A DNA stretch of 64,000 bases from DAIDKA01 sp036489445. Its GTDB lineage: Bacteria > Pseudomonadota > Gammaproteobacteria > Steroidobacterales > Steroidobacteraceae. Location of the stretch: positions 46,133 to 110,132 of the forward strand of contig DASXFV010000031.1 of the NCBI GenBank assembly GCA_036489445.1, read 5' to 3'. The notes beneath the pieces are model-generated. The model was given only the letters and a program-made list of their open reading frames with translations, was not told the DNA's origin and searched no databases. The translations under genes and the position numbers were made by a program. Positions 9,601 to 17,848 of this stretch are shown here, piece after piece; within the stretch, counting starts at the first letter, position 1; the number at the start of each line of letters is the position of its first letter.

Positions 9601-10130
9601 TCAGCCGCGGGCGGCTGGTGACCGTGGCCGGACTGGTGGATGAGATCCGCAAGCGCGGGCAGCGCGTCAGCATCATCCTGGATGACCGCACCGGCCGGAT
9701 CGAGGCCACCCTCTTTGATGAGGTGTTCCAGCGGCATCGCGAGTTGCTCGTCAAGGACGCCCTGCTGCTCGTGGAAGGGCATTTCCGTTTCGATGAGTTC
9801 GGGGATGCCTGGCGGATTTCCGTGCGCAAGATCACTGACCTCAACGCCGTGCGCGAGCAGCAGGCGCGGCGCCTGGTGCTGAAGCTGCCGCCGCAATCCG
9901 ATCGCACCGCGTTCCTGACCCGCCTGGCGCAAGTGCTCACCCCCTGGCGCAACGGCCCCTGTCAGGTGACGGTGCAGTGCCGGACGGAACAGGCGAGTGG
10001 CGCCCTGGACCTGGGCTCGGAATGGAATGTCCGTCCCGGGCGGGAGCTGCTGGAACACCTCGAGGAGTTGGTGGGCCGGGACGGCATGCGTGTACTGTAT
10101 GGCCCCGTAGGAGCCCCTGGAGGGGCCTGA
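6618..10130 (+). CDS. dnaE: DNA polymerase III alpha subunit
   Basis: Catalytic subunit of the replicative polymerase. The 1170-residue product (1160 in E. coli) starts at the ATG overlapping the rnhB stop. It has an N-terminal PHP domain (HLRLHTEFSLVDSIVR), then the family-C palm with GPGRGSGAGSLVAY and the catalytic PDFDVDFCMDGRD acidic pair. The fingers/thumb region contains YGFNKSHSAAYAVLSYQTAYLK, shown here as its key residues. A helix-hairpin-helix region and a C-terminal OB domain (GRLVTVAGLVDEIRKRGQR) follow. This is the DnaE1 replicative type; nothing suggests the DnaE2 mutagenesis paralogue. Confidence 0.97.
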   Translation: MKAEFVHLRLHTEFSLVDSIVRVPQLLAATVSAGMPAIAVTDQTNLFAMVKFYREALNQGVKPIIGVDMLVAETAERRGSSRLTLLCQTQAGYRNATRLVTRAYLEGQKAGPPTVERSWLTAESLTGLIALSGGAAGDIGCALLNGRTQDAQAQLDVWLGLFGDRFYIELQRLGRRDEEAYIAAAVELAAARAVPVVATNDVRFLAATDFETHEARVCIQGGHLLNDSARPKLYTPQQFLRTPAQMCELFADVPEATANTVQIARRCNLVLNLGQPRLPDYPVPAGMTTERFLESESVAGLAARLSLTHPSGAPAGYRERLDLELQTICQMGFAGYFLIVADFIRWARENAVPVGPGRGSGAGSLVAYCLRITDLDPIEHELLFERFLNPERVSMPDFDVDFCMDGRDRVIDYVAHKYGRDRVSQIITYGTMAAKAVVRDVGRVLGLGYGFVDRIAKLIPFELGITLDDALTKEPELRRLYDSEDEIRNLIDLARALEGLTRNAGTHAGGVVIAPSVLTDFAPLYCEAGSSSIVTQFDKDDVEAAGLVKFDFLGLRTLTIIDRALSIINRTRAASGAEPFRLEGMPAGDVATYTLLKSGRTTAVFQLESRGMRDLIRRLKPDCFEDIVALVALFRPGPLESGMVDDFITRKREPAGGVIDYLHPDLKPVLAPTYGVILYQEQVMKIAQILAGYTLGGADLLRKAMGKKKAEEMAQQRSIFVSGAVARGVPEQQAAHIFDLMEKFAGYGFNKSHSAAYAVLSYQTAYLKAHYTAAFMAAVLSADMDHTDKVVTLIDECKQLSLAVLPPDVNASLYEFAVADAKTIRYGLGAVKGVGQGAVEGLIAEREAHGPYRSLAELCRRTDLTRINRRTLEALIRSGSMDTIGPNRATLLDSLPAAMQLGDQNARAHQAGQNDMFGLSAMPQPSATQAGDTVKAIADFSEAVRLQGERETLGLYLTGHPIDRFEADLPRFAAMRIGELISERPASSGEGERGFSRGRLVTVAGLVDEIRKRGQRVSIILDDRTGRIEATLFDEVFQRHRELLVKDALLLVEGHFRFDEFGDAWRISVRKITDLNAVREQQARRLVLKLPPQSDRTAFLTRLAQVLTPWRNGPCQVTVQCRTEQASGALDLGSEWNVRPGRELLEHLEELVGRDGMRVLYGPVGAPGGA

Positions 10131-10148
10131 CTTGGAACGATTACATTC

Positions 10149-11117
10149 ATGGCTGTAAACTTTCTGGATTTCGAACAACCCATCGCCGAGCTCGAAGCGA
10201 AGATCGAGGAGCTGCGGCACGTGACCTCGGAATCCGAGGTCAATATCAAGGACGAGATTTCCCGGCTGCAGGCCAAGAGCCGGCAGCTGACGCGCAACAT
10301 CTTTGCGAATCTCACCCCCTGGCAGATCACGCAGCTCGCGCGCCATCCGCAGCGGCCGTATCCGCTGGACTACACCACCATGATCCTCAGTGAATTCCAT
10401 GAGCTGCACGGCGATCGCATGTACGGGGATGACATGGCCATCGTGGGTGGCCTGGGGCGCCTGGAGAACCGGGTGGTCATGATCATCGGCCATCAGAAGG
10501 GCCGTGACACCAAGGAGCGCGTGCGCCGCAACTACGGCATGCCCAAGCCGGAAGGCTACCGCAAGGCGCTGCGCCTGATGCGGATGGCCGAGCGCTTCGG
10601 TCTGCCCATCATCACGTTCATTGACACCCAGGGCGCCTACCCGGGCGTGGGCGCAGAGGAGCGTGGTCAGAGTGAGGCCATTGCGCGCAACCTGTTTGAA
10701 ATGGCGGTGCTGGGCACGCCCATCGTCACGGTCGTGACGGGGGAGGGCGGTTCCGGTGGCGCCTTGGCAATCGGCGTCTGCGATCGGCTGATGATGCTCC
10801 AGTACAGCACCTACTCGGTGATCTCCCCGGAGGGCTGCGCCTCCATCCTGTGGCGCAGCGCGGACAAGAAAGAGGCGGCCGCCGAGGCGCTGGGGATCAC
10901 CGCCGGGCGTCTGAAGCAGCTGGGTCTCATCGACGAGCTGCTGGAAGAGCCCCTGGGCGGCGCGCATCGCGATCCGGTCGCCACCGCTGCCTCGTTGAAG
11001 GAGGCGGTGATCCGCCATCTGGATGAGCTGGAGAAACTCAGCAAGGACGAGCTGGTGGCGCGCCGCGCCGAGCGGCTTGCCGGTTACGGCGTGTTCTCCG
11101 AGGACAAAGCGGAGTAG
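10149..11117 (+). CDS. accA: Acetyl-CoA carboxylase carboxyltransferase subunit alpha
   Basis: Alpha half of the carboxyltransferase that moves CO2 from biotin to acetyl-CoA, making malonyl-CoA for fatty-acid synthesis. The 322-residue product opens MAVNFLDFEQPIAELEAKIEEL, the conserved N-terminal helix; the crotonase-type core carries DTQGAYPGVGAEERGQ and GEGGSGGALAIGVCDR. Length matches E. coli (319). The dnaE-accA adjacency is conserved in gammaproteobacteria. tilS begins four bases after its stop. Confidence 0.97.
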   Translation: MAVNFLDFEQPIAELEAKIEELRHVTSESEVNIKDEISRLQAKSRQLTRNIFANLTPWQITQLARHPQRPYPLDYTTMILSEFHELHGDRMYGDDMAIVGGLGRLENRVVMIIGHQKGRDTKERVRRNYGMPKPEGYRKALRLMRMAERFGLPIITFIDTQGAYPGVGAEERGQSEAIARNLFEMAVLGTPIVTVVTGEGGSGGALAIGVCDRLMMLQYSTYSVISPEGCASILWRSADKKEAAAEALGITAGRLKQLGLIDELLEEPLGGAHRDPVATAASLKEAVIRHLDELEKLSKDELVARRAERLAGYGVFSEDKAE

Positions 11118-11121
11118 TGGC

Positions 11122-12477
11122 GTGCCGCAGCGCGGTCCGCAGGCTGATCCGGCCTGGGTCTACTCGCAGCTGCTCAGGCTGCACCCCGCAGCCGCAACAG
11201 CATCGCTGTGCGTCGCCTTCAGCGGCGGTGAGGATTCCACAGCGCTCCTGAGCCTGCTCGCGCAGCTGCCGCAGGTGCGCACGCGATTGCGCGCCGTGCA
11301 TATCGATCACGGTCTGCATGCAGACTCCACCTCTTGGGTGCGGGTCTGCCGCGCAACCTGCCGCGCACTGCACCTGCCCTTTGCGACCCGGCGGCTGGAT
11401 CTGCGGCGCACCCGCGGACGCTCGCTCGAAGCGCTCGCCCGCGAGGGCCGCTATGCGGCGCTGGCCGCTGCGCTGCGTCCCGGGGAGCTGCTGCTGACCG
11501 CTCATCATCTGGAAGATCAGCTGGAAACCGTGTTGTTGCAGCTGTTGCGCGGCGCCGGGCTGCCTGGCCTCAGCGCCATGCCGGCCGTGATGCCATTGGG
11601 CTGCGGATTCCTGGTTCGACCGCTCCTCGAGCTGCCGCGCGCAGCGCTGAATGCCTGGGTGCAGACGTGCGGTGTGCAGTGTGTCGCAGATCCTGCCAAC
11701 GCCGATCAGGCCTTTGACCGCAACTTCCTGCGACACCAGGTGTTGCCGCTCATCATGAGCCGCTGGCGCGGCGCGGCGCACACCGTGAGCCGCAGCGCGC
11801 GCCACATCGGCGCCGCGCAGGGCCTGCTCGAGGAGATGGCGCGAGCCGATGTGGCGCGCGCCGCCGATGGCGCGGCGTTATCGGTCGCATCGCTGCGGGC
11901 GCTGCCGCTGCCTCGCCGGCGCAATGCATTGCGATGGTGGATCGCCCAGCGGATGGCTGGACATGGGGTTCCGGATGCGCGCCGCCTGGAGGAGATCGCG
12001 GTGACGTTGCTCGCCGCGCGAGTCGGCGCGAACCCGCAAGTGCGCTGGGGGCAGATGCGGGTGCAGCGGCATTCCGGGCGGCTGACCCTGGAGCAGGTGC
12101 AGCCGGCGAACGGCGCCTATGAACTGACCTGGAACCTGCGCCGCACCTCCCGGCTCACCCTGCCGGCGGGTGCCGGCTGGTTGGAGCTGGTGCGCTCGGC
12201 GCACGGTCCCATTGATGGCGCAGCGCTGCCTGCACAAGTGACGGTGCGCACGCGCCGCGGTGGCGAGCGGCTGCGGCCCCGCATCGGCGGACCCTCCCGC
12301 ACCTTGAAAAGCCTGTTGCAGACTGAGCAGGTGCCACTGCTCGAGCGACAGCATCTGCCGCTGTTGTTTGCCGGGGAGCACCTCGCGGCGGTCGGGGACC
12401 TGTGGGTGGATGCGCGCTGGCAGTCCGGTGCGGCTACCCGAAAACACATGACGGTGTTGTGGCACAGACCCGCGTGA
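11122..12477 (+). CDS. tilS: tRNA(Ile)-lysidine synthase TilS
   Basis: Modifies C34 of the CAU-anticodon tRNA-Ile to lysidine so that it reads AUA. The frame runs upstream into accA, so I take the GTG at 11122, just after the accA stop. It gives 451 residues and places the PP-loop ATP motif (AFSGGEDSTALLSLL) near residue 36. The motif is SGGEDS, a normal SGGxDS variant. HIDHGLHADS and the HHLEDQLETVLLQLLRGAG block are typical. The C-terminal TilS domains (RRGGERLRP...TLKSLLQTEQVP) are present. The accA-tilS order is known from E. coli and relatives. Confidence 0.94.
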   Translation: MPQRGPQADPAWVYSQLLRLHPAAATASLCVAFSGGEDSTALLSLLAQLPQVRTRLRAVHIDHGLHADSTSWVRVCRATCRALHLPFATRRLDLRRTRGRSLEALAREGRYAALAAALRPGELLLTAHHLEDQLETVLLQLLRGAGLPGLSAMPAVMPLGCGFLVRPLLELPRAALNAWVQTCGVQCVADPANADQAFDRNFLRHQVLPLIMSRWRGAAHTVSRSARHIGAAQGLLEEMARADVARAADGAALSVASLRALPLPRRRNALRWWIAQRMAGHGVPDARRLEEIAVTLLAARVGANPQVRWGQMRVQRHSGRLTLEQVQPANGAYELTWNLRRTSRLTLPAGAGWLELVRSAHGPIDGAALPAQVTVRTRRGGERLRPRIGGPSRTLKSLLQTEQVPLLERQHLPLLFAGEHLAAVGDLWVDARWQSGAATRKHMTVLWHRPA

Positions 12478-12551
12478 TTTGATAGTCTGTCCGCCCGTCG
12501 AGCCTGCACACCTGCAGGCCATGTTTTTGTCCGGCGGAATCCCCTTCATCC

Positions 12552-14204
12552 ATGAGCCGTTTCGTTTTCGTAACTGGCGGTGTCGTTTCCTCGTTGGGGA
12601 AAGGCATCGCAGCCGCTTCCCTTGGCGCCATCCTCGAGGCCCGGGGCCTCACTATCGCCATGGTGAAGCTGGACCCCTATATCAATGTGGATCCGGGCAC
12701 CATGAGCCCGTTCCAGCACGGTGAGGTATTCGTCACCCAGGACGGGACCGAGACGGACCTGGACCTGGGTCACTACGAGCGCTTCGTGCGCACGACCACT
12801 GGTCGGCACAGCAATTTCACCACCGGCCGGATCTACGAGCGCGTCATCGCCAAAGAGCGGCGCGGCGACTACCTGGGCGCGACGGTGCAGGTCATTCCGC
12901 ACATCACCGATGAGATCAAGCGCAGCATCAAGCTCGGCGCCAATGAGGCGGACGTGTGCATGGTGGAGATCGGCGGCACGGTGGGCGACATCGAATCCCT
13001 GCCGTTCCTGGAAGCCATCCGCCAGCTGGGTGTTGAGCTGGGCCGCAGTAACTGCGTATTCATGCATTTGACGCTCGTTCCCGTGGTCGGCGGGCCGGAC
13101 TCAGGGGAGATCAAGACCAAGCCCACGCAGCACTCCGTCAAGGAGCTGCGCGGTATCGGCATTCAGCCGGATGTACTGCTGTGCCGTTGCCGGCATCCAC
13201 TGCCCGAGGAGCAGCGCCGCAAGATTGCTCTGTTCACCAATGTGGAAGAGCGCGCGGTGATCTCGGCGGTCGATTCCGATGACATCTACAAGATTCCGCT
13301 GCTGCTGCGCGAGCAGGCCCTGGATGAGATCGTCGTCAACAAGCTGGGTCTGTCCGTGCCTCAGACCGACCTCGCCGAATGGCGCCAGGTGGTCGCCGCC
13401 AAGGCCAATCCGGACGGGCAGGTGGATGTCGCGATGGTCGGCAAGTACGTGCAGGCGCGCGATTCCTACATCTCACTGAACGAAGCACTGACGCATGGCG
13501 GACTGAAGACCCGCACACGAGTCAACGTGCACTACATCGAATCCACCGATATCGAGCAGCACGGCACCCACGCGCTGGCGGGCATGGATGCGATCCTGGT
13601 ACCCGGCGGCTTCGGTGAGCGGGGTATTGAGGGCAAGATCGCCGCGGTGCGCTATGCACGCGAGAACGGCATTCCCTACCTGGGCCTGTGCTTGGGCATG
13701 CAGATTGCCATCGTGGAATTCGGCCGCAACGTGCTGGGCTTGGGCGATGCCAACAGCACCGAGTTCAACCGCGCCACCCCGCATGCGGTCATCGCGCTGA
13801 TCGCGGAGTGGCAGGATACGGCGCACGGGTCGCAGCAGCGGGACGAGAAATCCGGCAAGGGTGGCACCATGCGCCTGGGCGCGCAGGAGGTGCTGCTGAG
13901 CGCGGGCACGAAGGTGCGCGAGCTCTACGGTCGGGACGCCATTTTCGAGCGCCACCGTCATCGTTTCGAGTTCAACAATACCTACATGGACCGCTACACA
14001 CAGGGTGGACTCAAGTTCGCGGGCCTGTCGCACGATGGCCTGGTCGAGATCATCGAGCTGCCCGGCCATCCGTGGTTCGTGGCGACCCAGTTCCACCCCG
14101 AATTCACCTCCACGCCCCGTGACGGGCATCCGCTGTTCACCGGATTTGTCCGCGCTGCCCGGGCGCATCGTGCATCGCAGCTGCCCGCTGCCGCGGGTGC
14201 ATGA
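12552..14204 (+). CDS. pyrG: CTP synthase
   Basis: Glutamine- and ATP-dependent amination of UTP to CTP. The 550-residue product has the synthase domain starting FVTGGVVSSLGKGIAAASL and the MVEIGGTVGDIESLPFLEA region. The C-terminal class-I glutaminase has the nucleophile Cys in YLGLCLGMQIA and the His-Glu pair in FHPEF. Length is close to E. coli (545). The 74-base spacer after tilS may carry its promoter; a GATAGT hexamer sits at about 12480, but I see no convincing -35. The stop overlaps the kdsA start (ATGA), and pyrG-kdsA-eno appears to be one operon. Confidence 0.97.
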   Translation: MSRFVFVTGGVVSSLGKGIAAASLGAILEARGLTIAMVKLDPYINVDPGTMSPFQHGEVFVTQDGTETDLDLGHYERFVRTTTGRHSNFTTGRIYERVIAKERRGDYLGATVQVIPHITDEIKRSIKLGANEADVCMVEIGGTVGDIESLPFLEAIRQLGVELGRSNCVFMHLTLVPVVGGPDSGEIKTKPTQHSVKELRGIGIQPDVLLCRCRHPLPEEQRRKIALFTNVEERAVISAVDSDDIYKIPLLLREQALDEIVVNKLGLSVPQTDLAEWRQVVAAKANPDGQVDVAMVGKYVQARDSYISLNEALTHGGLKTRTRVNVHYIESTDIEQHGTHALAGMDAILVPGGFGERGIEGKIAAVRYARENGIPYLGLCLGMQIAIVEFGRNVLGLGDANSTEFNRATPHAVIALIAEWQDTAHGSQQRDEKSGKGGTMRLGAQEVLLSAGTKVRELYGRDAIFERHRHRFEFNNTYMDRYTQGGLKFAGLSHDGLVEIIELPGHPWFVATQFHPEFTSTPRDGHPLFTGFVRAARAHRASQLPAAAGA

Positions 14205-15034
14205 AGCTCGCGGGACTTAGCGTCGGTGCCGATCAGCCCCTGTTTCTGATCGCCGGGCCGTGCGTCATCGAGGGCGCGGCGCTGACGCAGGAAATCGCCG
14301 GCACCCTGGTGGAACTGACCGCGCGGCTCGGTGTGCCCTTCATTTTCAAGGCATCCTTCGACAAGGCCAATCGCTCCTCACGCGACAGCTACCGGGGGCC
14401 GGGAATGCAAGCGGGTCTTGCGGTGCTGGAGTCCGTGCGCAAGATCTTCCAGGTCCCCGTGCTCACCGATGTGCACGAGGACACCCCGCTGTCCGAGGTC
14501 GCTGCCGTGGTCGATGTGCTGCAGACCCCGGCCTTCCTGTGCCGGCAGACCAATTTCATCACCAACGTCGCCTCACAAGGCAAACCCGTCAATATCAAGA
14601 AGGGCCAGTTTCTATCTCCCTGGGAAATGCGCAACGTGGTCGAGAAGGCCCGCAGCACCGGCAACGATGCCATCATGGTATGTGAGCGTGGCTTTTCCTT
14701 CGGTTACAACAACCTGATCACCGATATGCGCTCGCTGGCGATCATGCGCGAGACGCACTGCCCGGTGGTGTTTGATGCCACGCATTCGGTGCAGCTGCCC
14801 GGCGGGGCGGGCAAGTCCTCGGGCGGCCAGCGCGAGTTCGTGCCGGTGCTCGCACGGGCTGCGGTTGCGGCGGGCGTCGCGGGGGTTTTCATGGAGACCC
14901 ATCCCCAGCCTGAGAAGGCGCTCTCCGACGGTCCCAATGCCTGGCCCCTCGCGCGTATGCAGTCGCTGCTGGAAACGCTGGTTGAACTGGACCGCATCGT
15001 CAAGCAAAAACCTTTCGAGGAATCGCTGTTATGA
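14201..15034 (+). CDS. kdsA: 3-deoxy-8-phosphooctulonate synthase KdsA
   Basis: Condenses phosphoenolpyruvate with arabinose 5-phosphate to Kdo 8-phosphate, the first committed step towards the inner-core sugar of lipopolysaccharide. The 277-residue TIM barrel shows IAGPCVIEG, FKASFDKANRSS, the QTPAFLCRQTNFI block, NIKKGQF and the FDATHSVQLPGG metal/substrate region. It overlaps pyrG by four bases (ATGA) and eno by four bases. With kdsB at 58.8 kb and the lpx genes, most Kdo2-lipid A enzymes are in this window. Its proximity to eno (PEP producer) is metabolically sensible. Confidence 0.97.
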   Translation: MKLAGLSVGADQPLFLIAGPCVIEGAALTQEIAGTLVELTARLGVPFIFKASFDKANRSSRDSYRGPGMQAGLAVLESVRKIFQVPVLTDVHEDTPLSEVAAVVDVLQTPAFLCRQTNFITNVASQGKPVNIKKGQFLSPWEMRNVVEKARSTGNDAIMVCERGFSFGYNNLITDMRSLAIMRETHCPVVFDATHSVQLPGGAGKSSGGQREFVPVLARAAVAAGVAGVFMETHPQPEKALSDGPNAWPLARMQSLLETLVELDRIVKQKPFEESLL

Positions 15035-16311
15035 GCCGTATCGTTGAGATCCGCGGGCGTGAAATCATGGACTCCCGCGGCAACCCCACGGTGGAGGCCG
15101 ACGTCATTCTGGAGTCCGGCGCACAGGGCCGCGCCGCGGTGCCCTCGGGCGCGTCCACCGGAACGCGCGAAGCGGTGGAGCTGCGGGACGGGGACAGCAA
15201 GCGCTATGGGGGCAAGGGCGTGCTCAAGGCGGTCGAGCATGTCAACACCGTGCTGCGCCAGGCGGTGCTGGGTCGGGACGCGCGCGATCAGGAGGGCCTC
15301 GACAGGGTGATGATCGATTTGGATGGCACCGAGACCAAGGGCCGTCTGGGCGCCAATGCACTGCTGGCGATTTCTCTGGCCAGTGCGCATGCGGCCGCGG
15401 CCGCCGAGAAGCTGCCGCTGTTCCGGTACCTGGGCAAAGGCCGCGAGCCGGTGATGCCGGTGCCGATGATGAACATCGTCAACGGCGGCGCGCACGCCAA
15501 CAACAGCCTCGACATCCAGGAATTCATGATCCTGCCCGTCGGCGCGCCGAGCTTTCGCGAGGCGTTGCGCTACGGAGCGGAGATCTTCCACGCGCTGAAG
15601 AAAATCCTCAGCGATCAGGGTCTCTCCACCGCGGTCGGGGATGAAGGGGGCTTCGCCCCGGATCTCGGCTCCAACGAGGAGGCCGTGGAGATCATTCTTC
15701 AGGCCATCGACAAGGCCGGCTACAAGGCGGGCAAGGAAATCTACCTGGGTCTGGATGCCGCCAGTTCCGAGTTCTACAGGGACGGGCGCTACGAACTGAG
15801 CTCGGAGAAGCGGCGCTTCACGGCCACCGAATTCACCAAGTACCTGGCGGACCTTGCCGCGCGCTATCCGATCATCACGATTGAGGATGGCATGAGCGAG
15901 TCGGACTGGTCAGGCTGGGGCGAGCTGACCCGCGCCGTGGGGGATCGGCTCCAGCTGGTCGGTGACGACCTGTTCGTGACCAACACCAGGATTCTGGCCG
16001 AAGGCATTGCCAAGCACACTGCCAATGCCATTCTCATCAAACCCAATCAGATCGGCACTCTGACGGAGACCCTGGCGGCCATCACCATGGCCGAGAAGGC
16101 CGGCTACGCCTCGGTGATCTCGCATCGTTCGGGTGAGACCGAGGATGTCACCATCGCCGATCTGGCGGTGGCGACGGCCGCCTCCCAGATCAAGACCGGC
16201 TCGCTGTCACGGTCGGATCGCACCGCCAAGTACAACCAGCTGCTGCGCATCGAGCTGGCTCTGGGCAAGGTGCGTTACGCGGGCCGCGACGCGTTCCCGG
16301 TAAAGTTGTAG
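15031..16311 (+). CDS. eno: Enolase
   Basis: Glycolytic interconversion of 2-phosphoglycerate and phosphoenolpyruvate; in many Gram-negatives it is also a degradosome component. The 426-residue product carries GREIMDSRGNPTVEADV, the SGASTGTREAVELRD loop, GDEGGFAPDL, metal ligands in TIEDGMSESD and LVGDDLFVTN, catalytic Lys in IKPNQIGTLTE, and SHRSGETED. Starts inside the end of kdsA (ATGA overlap). The pyrG-(kdsA)-eno-ftsB-ispD order is conserved from E. coli and Pseudomonas. Confidence 0.98.
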   Translation: MSRIVEIRGREIMDSRGNPTVEADVILESGAQGRAAVPSGASTGTREAVELRDGDSKRYGGKGVLKAVEHVNTVLRQAVLGRDARDQEGLDRVMIDLDGTETKGRLGANALLAISLASAHAAAAAEKLPLFRYLGKGREPVMPVPMMNIVNGGAHANNSLDIQEFMILPVGAPSFREALRYGAEIFHALKKILSDQGLSTAVGDEGGFAPDLGSNEEAVEIILQAIDKAGYKAGKEIYLGLDAASSEFYRDGRYELSSEKRRFTATEFTKYLADLAARYPIITIEDGMSESDWSGWGELTRAVGDRLQLVGDDLFVTNTRILAEGIAKHTANAILIKPNQIGTLTETLAAITMAEKAGYASVISHRSGETEDVTIADLAVATAASQIKTGSLSRSDRTAKYNQLLRIELALGKVRYAGRDAFPVKL

Positions 16312-16322
16312 GCTTATCCGCT

Positions 16323-16640
16323 GTGAAATGGCTGGCAATAGCGCTGGGCGTCGTGATCGCGATACTGCAGTACCGACTGTGGTTGTCGGACAGCGGTGTG
16401 CGTGAGCTGGCGCGCATGCAGGATGCCGTGACTGCGCAGCGGGCGCAGTCCGCTGCGCTGGTGGATCGCAACCGGCAATTGGCCGCCGAGGTGCGGGATC
16501 TGAAGACCGGCATGGCGGCCCTGGAGGAGCGGGCGCGCAGCGAGCTGGGGATGATCGCCCGCAACGAAACCTACTACCAGGTGGTCCCCGCGAAATCCGA
16601 TGTCCCCCGGCCGCCCGCGGGGCAAGTGGCCGCGCGCTGA
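16323..16640 (+). CDS. ftsB: Cell division protein FtsB
   Basis: Small bitopic divisome protein that, with FtsL and FtsQ, relays activation to the septal peptidoglycan synthase FtsWI. Starts at GTG 16323, 11 bases after eno. The 105-residue product has one N-terminal membrane helix (WLAIALGVVIAILQYRLWL), a coiled coil (QRAQSAALVDRNRQLAAEV) and the family's short conserved block ending MAALEERARSELGMIARNETYYQVV (key residues EERAR-ELGM). Position between eno and ispD is diagnostic. Confidence 0.95.
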   Translation: MKWLAIALGVVIAILQYRLWLSDSGVRELARMQDAVTAQRAQSAALVDRNRQLAAEVRDLKTGMAALEERARSELGMIARNETYYQVVPAKSDVPRPPAGQVAAR

Positions 16641-16654
16641 GCGTTTCGGGCACC

Positions 16655-17848
16655 TTGCACTACTGGCTCATCATGCCTGCGGCGGGTTCCGGCAGCCGAT
16701 TTGGCGCCGCGGTCCCCAAACAATACGCCCCGCTGCTGGGTCGCGCGGTCATCGAGTGGGCGCTGGCGCCGTTCCTGGCTGACCCGCAATGCTCCGGTAT
16801 CGTGGTGGCACTGGCACCTGAGGATCCGTGGTGGCCGCAGGTCGCCGCGCGGTTGCCCGTCCCCGTCACCACCGTCCTGGGCGGCGCCCACCGCAGCGAG
16901 TCGGTGCTCAAGGGCCTGCAGGGACTGGGTGGCCGGGCGGGCGAGCGCGATTGGGTGCTGGTGCACGATGCGGCCAGACCCTGTCTGACGCCTGAGGATC
17001 TTGCCCGGCTGCTGCGCGCGCTCGAGCATGAGGAGACCGGCGGTCTGCTGGCCTCTCCCGGTGCGGATACCCTCAAGTATGGACCTGCGGGTGATCAGAC
17101 CACGGTGGACCGGACCGTGGATCGCACCGGCCTGTGGCGGGCCCTGACCCCGCAGATGTTCCGCTGCGGCGCGCTGCGCCAGGCGCTGGAGGCTGCGCAC
17201 CATGCGGGGCGTACACCGACCGATGAGTCCCAGGCCCTGGAATGGGCGGGTGCGCGGCCGCGGTTGGTGGCAGGCTCTGCGGCGAACCTCAAGGTGACCA
17301 CTGCTCAGGATCTGGTGGTGGCGGCGGCAATATTGAATACCACGGCGGAGCAGGCCATGCGCATCGGATCAGGATTCGACGTCCATACCTTTGGGGAAGG
17401 GGAGTTCGTCATGCTCGGCGGCGTACGCGTCCCGTACGGGCGGGGGGTCATCGCGCACTCCGACGGGGATGTGATCCTGCACGCGCTGTGTGATGCGTTG
17501 CTGGGCGCCGCTGGCCTTGGCGACATTGGCCAGCATTTCCGGGACGATGATCCGCAGTGGCGGGGCGCGGACAGCAAGGGGTTTGTGCGCGGCGTGCTCG
17601 TGATGCTGGGCGAACGCAATCTTGCGGTGGTCAATGCCGACATCACGGTGCTCGCCGAGGCGCCCCGGCTCTCGCAGCATCGCGAGGAGATCCGCCGCAG
17701 CATCGCAGAACTGCTGGAGGTCGCCACCGACTGTGTGAACGTGAAGGCCACCACCACCGAGAAAATGGGCTTTCTGGGCCGCGGCGAGGGCCTGGCTGCC
17801 CAGGCCGTCGTGCTGCTGCGCTCGATGGCCTCCAGGCCCAGCCATTGA
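16655..17848 (+). CDS. ispDF: Bifunctional IspD-IspF (MEP cytidylyltransferase / MEcPP synthase) fusion
   Basis: Two non-consecutive steps of the MEP isoprenoid pathway in one 397-residue frame. Residues 1 to about 234 are IspD: PAAGSGSRFGAAVPKQY nucleotide loop, VHDAARPCL and the DESQALEWAG region. From Met235 (17357) the sequence is IspF: MRIGSGFDVHTF, AHSDGDVILHALCDALLGA, KATTTEKMGFLGRGEG, with zinc ligands in DVH and AHSD. There is no stop at the join. GGAG at 17347-17350, six bases before that Met, could still allow separate IspF translation. I take TTG 16655 as the start because no other start gives the residues that usually precede PAAG; Met7 is the alternative. In E. coli the two genes overlap but are separate. 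Confidence 0.92.
   Translation: MHYWLIMPAAGSGSRFGAAVPKQYAPLLGRAVIEWALAPFLADPQCSGIVVALAPEDPWWPQVAARLPVPVTTVLGGAHRSESVLKGLQGLGGRAGERDWVLVHDAARPCLTPEDLARLLRALEHEETGGLLASPGADTLKYGPAGDQTTVDRTVDRTGLWRALTPQMFRCGALRQALEAAHHAGRTPTDESQALEWAGARPRLVAGSAANLKVTTAQDLVVAAAILNTTAEQAMRIGSGFDVHTFGEGEFVMLGGVRVPYGRGVIAHSDGDVILHALCDALLGAAGLGDIGQHFRDDDPQWRGADSKGFVRGVLVMLGERNLAVVNADITVLAEAPRLSQHREEIRRSIAELLEVATDCVNVKATTTEKMGFLGRGEGLAAQAVVLLRSMASRPSH

Noticed and set aside
6513..11018. 1501-codon open frame on the minus strand
   Set aside because: It is a shadow of dnaE and accA: high GC keeps the opposite frame open. The His/Gln/Arg/Gly-rich translation has no recognisable domain, and the plus-strand genes have full motifs.
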